This document shows positions 59,980 to 64,000 of a DNA stretch of 64,000 nt, one piece after another. The stretch is from NCBI RefSeq assembly GCF_000733725.1, contig NZ_JMQM01000001.1, positions 2,108,001 to 2,172,000 on the forward strand. The letters are read 5' to 3'. The DNA comes from Nitratireductor basaltis. Lineage in GTDB: Bacteria; Pseudomonadota; Alphaproteobacteria; Rhizobiales; Rhizobiaceae. Each line of letters begins with the position of its first letter. Within the stretch, counting starts at the first letter, position 1. The notes under the pieces are model-generated. The model was not told where the DNA came from. It saw nothing but the letters and a program-made list of their open reading frames with translations, and ran no database searches. The position numbers were made by a program, and so were the translations under genes.

Positions 59980-60957
59980 ATGAAAGCAGCCTGGTACGAG
60001 CATAACGGCCCTGCAGCCCGCGTGCTGGAAGTCGGCGACATGCCTGCACCGAAGCCCGGAGCGGGTGAAGTTCGCGTGCGGCTGCACACCTCCGGCGTCA
60101 ATCCGTCGGATGTGAAGGGTCGCAAGGGTCGTGAGCCGGTTGCGCCACGCATCATTCCCCATAGCGACGGCGCAGGCGAGGTCGATCTTGTCGGCGATGG
60201 GGTCAATCACGCGCGCATTGGCGAGCGGGTCTGGATATGGAACGGACAATGGCGCAGGCCCTTCGGCACTGCCGCCGAATATATCGTCGTGCCCGAGGAG
60301 CAGGCTGTTGCCCTTCCAAAGCAGGCCGATTACGCCGCAGGAGCATGTTTCGGCATCCCCGCATTGACCGCCAGTCACGCCGTCAATCTGCATGGAGAGA
60401 TAGGCGGCAAGACGCTCCTCATAACCGGTGCAGGCTCTTCCGTCGGGTACTACGCCGTGCAATTCGCGAAGGCGAAGGGCGCGCGTGTGATCGGCACGGC
60501 ATCGGGGGCACGGGCGGACCTCGCGCGGCAGGCGGGCGCCGATTTCGTAATCGACTACAAGGTCAAGGACGTGACCAAGGTCGTGAAGGACCTGACCAGT
60601 GGCAAGGGCGCGCATGGCATCATCGACATGGATTTTTCATCGACCGCCTCGCTCATCGCGAATGGGGTGCTCGCGCCACATGGAAAGACTGTCTGCTACG
60701 GGTCCAATGCCCATGGCGACGTGCAGGTATCCTTTCCCACCATGTTGTGGAACAGCCTGACACTCCAGATTTTCCTCGTCTACGAATTGCTGCCGCAGGA
60801 ACGCAAGGCGGCAATCGAGCAACTCAACCGCGAGATCTCAGCCGGTCATCTGAAGCATGCTATCGGCAAGCGGTTTCGGCTGGACGACATCGTTGCCGCG
60901 CATGAAGCAGTGGAGAACGGTGAAGTTGCTGGGAATGTGGTGATCGACATCAGCTGA
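59980..60957 (+). CDS. NADPH:quinone reductase-like zinc-independent oxidoreductase
   Basis: A 325-residue medium-chain dehydrogenase/reductase. N-terminal MKAAWYEHNGPAARVLEVGD and PHSDGAGEVDLVGDGV match the quinone oxidoreductase family; the Rossmann nucleotide-binding motif is ITGAGSSVGYYAVQFAKAKG. No zinc-binding Cys cluster is seen, so quinone or enal reduction is more likely than alcohol oxidation. Start at 59980 has GGGGGAG five bases upstream. It faces away from puuA and may be regulated by the next LysR gene. Confidence 0.9.
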   Translation: MKAAWYEHNGPAARVLEVGDMPAPKPGAGEVRVRLHTSGVNPSDVKGRKGREPVAPRIIPHSDGAGEVDLVGDGVNHARIGERVWIWNGQWRRPFGTAAEYIVVPEEQAVALPKQADYAAGACFGIPALTASHAVNLHGEIGGKTLLITGAGSSVGYYAVQFAKAKGARVIGTASGARADLARQAGADFVIDYKVKDVTKVVKDLTSGKGAHGIIDMDFSSTASLIANGVLAPHGKTVCYGSNAHGDVQVSFPTMLWNSLTLQIFLVYELLPQERKAAIEQLNREISAGHLKHAIGKRFRLDDIVAAHEAVENGEVAGNVVIDIS

Positions 60958-61165
60958 TGCGGAGCCAGCGAAGCAGGCGGAGAACACCGCGCCGTTTTCT
61001 CTGCTTGGGGCCGGCGGTGCCGCTTTCGTGGCTGTTTTTCAGAAAATGCTGAACGAGTACCAACCCTGCCACATATTCCATGATGCGCTCCATTTGTCGA
61101 AAATGAAACACTGAACGCATGCACGGTGACTTGCAGCGTCGAATTGCGCATGCAATTTTTCATTT

Positions 61166-62032
61166 ATGAAAAAGCTCGACTGGGATGATCTGCGCCTGTT
61201 TCTCCATGTCGCCCGTTCCGGCGGCCTTTCGGCTGCGTGCAAGGCAGCGGGCACAAGCCCTGCAACAGCAGGGCGGCGCATGCTTGCGCTTGAAGAGGCG
61301 CTGGGTTGCCGGTTGTTCACGCGCAGCGCGCGGGGCTACGGCCTGACTGACGAGGGGCGCAAGCTGCTTGACCATGTACAAGCGATGGAGACTGCAATGC
61401 AGCCTCTCAACGCTTGGCAAGAGGGTATCCGCAAACGCTCCCAGGTGCGCATTTCCGCAGGCAGCTGGACCGCTCAGTTCTGCGCGCAGAACCTCTCCCG
61501 GCTCTGGCGGAGTTCCGACACGTTCATGCTGGCGTTCAAGTCAACCGAAGCGCGGCTCGATCTGGCACATCGGGAAGCCGAAATCGGCCTGCGCAATGCC
61601 GCGCCAACCAGCGCAAATCTCGCAGCACGCCAGCTCGGCGAGGTTGCGTTCGCGCCCTACCGTGCACGAGGAAGCGGGGTGGAAAACCAATGGATTGCCA
61701 TTGACCCGGCAGCGGCATCGACACCTTCAGCACACTGGCTAAACAGGAGGACGGAGGCGGAGGTGGTTGTTTATGCCAATGCACCGCGCATGCTTCATGA
61801 TCTTGTGCGCACTGGTCTGGGCATCGCGATACTTCCCTGCTTTGTCGGCGACCGTGATGCCGATCTGGAGCGCTGCGGCTCCCTGATTGAGGAGCTTACC
61901 AGCAAGCAGTGGATCACCATGCACAATGATGATCGTCATCGTTCGGAAATCCGCACGGTGATCGACAGGCTTTCCCGCCTGTTATCCGATCACGCTCCCC
62001 TCTTTCGCGGGGAACGCCCCATCGGCGGCTAA
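61166..62032 (+). CDS. LysR-type transcriptional regulator
   Basis: A 288-residue LysR protein with the winged helix at residues about 1-60 (LDWDDLRLFLHVARSGGLSA, then GTSPATAGRRMLALEEALG) and an effector domain. The substrate domain is short and slightly divergent (ISAGSWTAQFCAQNLSRLWR). It lies 208 bases after the oxidoreductase gene in the same direction. Ligand and target unknown. Confidence 0.9.
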   Translation: MKKLDWDDLRLFLHVARSGGLSAACKAAGTSPATAGRRMLALEEALGCRLFTRSARGYGLTDEGRKLLDHVQAMETAMQPLNAWQEGIRKRSQVRISAGSWTAQFCAQNLSRLWRSSDTFMLAFKSTEARLDLAHREAEIGLRNAAPTSANLAARQLGEVAFAPYRARGSGVENQWIAIDPAAASTPSAHWLNRRTEAEVVVYANAPRMLHDLVRTGLGIAILPCFVGDRDADLERCGSLIEELTSKQWITMHNDDRHRSEIRTVIDRLSRLLSDHAPLFRGERPIGG

Positions 62033-62034
62033 AC

Positions 62035-63462
62035 TCACTGGAAATCATAGGCGGAGAAACCGGTGACGGCTTCATCAAGCCCGATCGGCCTTGTCAGCGG
62101 CGGCTCGGCGCGGGAGAGGCAACCGGTGCGTTCGCACAGGCGACAGGCCGGACCGATTGGAAGCGCGGCCACATCCTTTGACACCAGCAGGGATGGGCGA
62201 TAGGCGAGCTTATCGGTATGTTCCAGATCGCATCCAAGCAGGATTGCGGTGCGGCGCGGACGCTCGTGATAGGCTGTTGCCGGACCATCCACAGTTCGCG
62301 CAATCGTGGCAAACAGTCCGCCATCGGGCATCTCCGCCGCTTCGACGAGCACACGCCCTGGTTCCGCGAAGCAGGCATGATGGCTGAGCTTGGGACAGGC
62401 GCCGCCGAAGCGGTCATGCGGGAAACCTTCCGCACCGATGCGGCGAAGGCGGTTGCCTGCGTGATCGATTTCGACCAGGAAAAAAGGGATTGCCGAAGCA
62501 CCGGGTCTTGCCAAGGTCACCAGCCTTGTCGCCGCCTGCTCGAAAGACACCGAGAAACGCGAAGCCAGCACCGCCACGTCATGTTTTGCGCGTCCGGCCT
62601 GCGTGAGAAACGCCTGATATGGCATCATCAGCGCGAGCGCCGCATAGCGGGCCATCTCGAAGCGGGCGAGCCTGCGTGCCTCATCGGTGCTCAACTTCAG
62701 ATCTGCCACACCCCGATCGATGGCGACCTGCATGCGGATGAGAGCGGTCTCCATCGCGATCTCGCGCAACTGGTCTGCCGGCGAAAGCCGCTCCGATATG
62801 AAAAGACGCTGGGAGTGGCGATCATAACGCCGGCGCCAGTTGGGCATGGTTGCAGCCGGCAGCACACGCACGGAAATCCCCTGCTCACGCAACAGCCAGT
62901 CCTTGAGCGCCGGAAGCAAGCCTTCCTTCACATCCAGAAGCTTCAAGAACGATTCGGCCTCGTCTTCGATCGCGGGGAAGTGGTAGGGCCGACGCTCGAG
63001 CGCTCCGCGGACTTCATCCACGGGCAGTCGCTTGGCGGTGACGGCGGTGGCGCGCCCTTCGCTGGCAAGCATCTGTGACAGATCGCTGAGGCGCTCGGCC
63101 TGCTCGCGATAGGCGCGGTAGAGCTTCACCAGCGCCAGGGCAGCATTGGGAGAAGCCTCTACGGTCTCGGCCAGTTCGTGCATGCCCGGCATCTCGCCGG
63201 CAAGAAGGGGGTCGGCAAAAACCTCTTTCAGTTCAGCCAGAGAGGTGGCGTTCTCGCCCTGCAATTCCTCCGGATTGATCCGATAGACCGAAGCCAGCTT
63301 GAGCAGAAGCTGCACGGTGAGTGGCCGCTGATTGCGCTCGATCAGATTGAGATAGGACGGGGATATGCCAAGGCCCTCCGCCATCGCGGTCTGGCTGAGG
63401 CCCTTTTCGTTGCGAATGCGCCTGATCCGGGCGCCAGCAAATATCTTCTGACTCGCAGCCAT
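62035..63462 (-). CDS. ScfR-type (RamB/PccR-like) transcriptional regulator
   Basis: A 475-residue short-chain-fatty-acid regulator: XRE helix-turn-helix (residues about 8-62; [20 protein letters not shown]), DUF955-like middle ([20 protein letters not shown]) and a C-terminal domain ending with Cys motif [16 protein letters not shown]. The family, including RamB and PccR, senses acyl-CoA and controls glyoxylate or methylcitrate genes. ATG 63462 gives the normal XRE beginning; the longer frame to 63546 crosses operators. Divergent from aceA. Confidence 0.9.
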   Translation of the reverse strand: MAASQKIFAGARIRRIRNEKGLSQTAMAEGLGISPSYLNLIERNQRPLTVQLLLKLASVYRINPEELQGENATSLAELKEVFADPLLAGEMPGMHELAETVEASPNAALALVKLYRAYREQAERLSDLSQMLASEGRATAVTAKRLPVDEVRGALERRPYHFPAIEDEAESFLKLLDVKEGLLPALKDWLLREQGISVRVLPAATMPNWRRRYDRHSQRLFISERLSPADQLREIAMETALIRMQVAIDRGVADLKLSTDEARRLARFEMARYAALALMMPYQAFLTQAGRAKHDVAVLASRFSVSFEQAATRLVTLARPGASAIPFFLVEIDHAGNRLRRIGAEGFPHDRFGGACPKLSHHACFAEPGRVLVEAAEMPDGGLFATIARTVDGPATAYHERPRRTAILLGCDLEHTDKLAYRPSLLVSKDVAALPIGPACRLCERTGCLSRAEPPLTRPIGLDEAVTGFSAYDFQ

Positions 63463-63664
63463 TTTACATCCCTTTACAGATGCTCTCCAATGGAAGCATT
63501 CTTTTACATTTTTTACAAATTTACTGAAGCGACTTGTCGAAAGCAATACAATTCAACGCGTTTCTGCAGCTGTAAAATCATGTTTTCCTCTACATCCGCC
63601 GATACACCTGCGTATCTTCCAGAAAAGCCATGCTGATTGGGCATCAGGTTTTACGGACTTTACA
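63463..63664. promoter_or_regulatory. Cluster of TTTACA motifs between scfR and aceA
   Basis: TTTACA occurs at 63463-63468, 63473-63478, 63503-63508, 63512-63517 and 63659-63664, with TTTACG at 63650-63655, TTTACT at 63520-63525 and an inverted TGTAAA at 63572-63577. Pairs are 9-10 bases apart, about one helical turn, as expected for a regulator binding direct repeats. This is a candidate operator for the ScfR-type protein, which would control aceA and itself. Confidence 0.6.
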
Positions 63665-63676
63665 AAGGAGACTGCA

Positions 63677-64000
63677 ATGAGCGAATTCGACAACTTGATC
63701 CAGAACGCACCCGCTGGCCGCTATGAGGGCATTTCGCGGCCCTATACGGCAGAAGACGTAAAGCGGCTGCGGGGTTCGGTGGAGATTCGCTACACCCTGG
63801 CAGAAAAGGGTGCCGAGCGCCTCTGGAAGCTCATTCACGAGGAAGATTTCGTCAATGCGCTCGGCGCGCTTTCCGGCAACCAGGCGATGCAGATGGTTCG
63901 CGCCGGCCTGAAGGCCATCTATCTGTCGGGCTGGCAGGTTGCCGCCGACGCCAATACCGCATCTGCCATGTATCCGGACCAGTCGCTCTACCCCGCAAAT
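63677..64000 (+). CDS. aceA: Isocitrate lyase (N-terminal part, cut by window edge)
   Basis: ATG at 63677 with AAAGGAG nine bases upstream opens a 108-codon frame to the window end: [20 protein letters not shown] and [20 protein letters not shown], then [20 protein letters not shown] and [20 protein letters not shown]. This is the N-terminus of isocitrate lyase (glyoxylate shunt). The start lies 214 bases from the divergent ScfR-type gene. The catalytic centre is beyond the edge. Confidence 0.93.
   Translation, partial: MSEFDNLIQNAPAGRYEGISRPYTAEDVKRLRGSVEIRYTLAEKGAERLWKLIHEEDFVNALGALSGNQAMQMVRAGLKAIYLSGWQVAADANTASAMYPDQSLYPAN

Overview
This window looks like chromosome of a GC-rich alphaproteobacterium of the Hyphomicrobiales (Rhizobiales), probably a Phyllobacteriaceae-type organism. 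The evidence is the rhizobial gene order murA - DUF2948 - hisD - UPF0262 - low-molecular-weight phosphatase - infA - maf - yacG, a histidine tRNA with A73 and no encoded G-1, a TTAA-N7-TTAA CtrA-type site upstream of a DivJ/PleC/PdhS-like kinase, and a TGA-N9-TCA iron-responsive (RirA-type) box. The genus cannot be fixed without a database search.

Bases 1 to about 26,690 are most of a temperate, podovirus-like prophage inserted at the 3' end of a tRNA-Thr(GGU) gene. The left end, with tail fibres, lysis genes and the second attachment site, lies outside the window. From left to right it holds a minus-strand virion module (tail/stabilisation protein, tail tubular A, Ig-like protein, major capsid protein, scaffold, Bbp19-like protein, portal, DUF2833, large and small terminase). 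Next come a long operator-controlled leader with almost no good genes (10769-11420) and a minus-strand block of small, translationally coupled genes that includes RusA and a replication-type C-terminal domain. These are followed by a divergent Cro/CI-like switch (17640-18551), a winged-helix gene on the minus strand, and a plus-strand early operon (19128-25711) with Gp157, an SSB-like protein, HNH nuclease and excisionase-like protein. The tyrosine integrase ends the element. Five copies of an ATACC-N5/6-GGTAT dyad sit on three promoter regions, so one repressor probably controls the switch, the rightward early operon and a distant leftward promoter at 11421-11449.

Bases 26,700 to 64,000 are ordinary host chromosome. 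There is a murA-to-yacG housekeeping run, an unknown lipoprotein, a DUF1127 protein divergent from an LrhA-like LysR regulator, and xseA with three 43-residue repeats. A DUF421 membrane protein, an RND efflux pair and tRNA-His follow. A very long PAS-PAS histidine kinase with a ~450-residue acidic linker comes next, then an iron ABC binding protein and permease without an ATPase. The rest is acetoacetyl-CoA synthetase, an AsmA-like protein, a puuA-potFGHI putrescine locus, a quinone oxidoreductase with a LysR gene, and a ScfR-type regulator divergent from aceA (isocitrate lyase), which runs off the right edge.

Themes on the host side are putrescine uptake and gamma-glutamylation, C2/ketone-body carbon use (aacS, scfR-aceA), iron uptake and cell-cycle signalling. 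No CRISPR array, rRNA or complete insertion sequence was seen. The signals most worth checking are the prophage operator set with its ~650-nt leader, the apparently leaderless phage regulators, the carbohydrate-binding-like insertion in the tail protein, and the TTTACA cluster between scfR and aceA.
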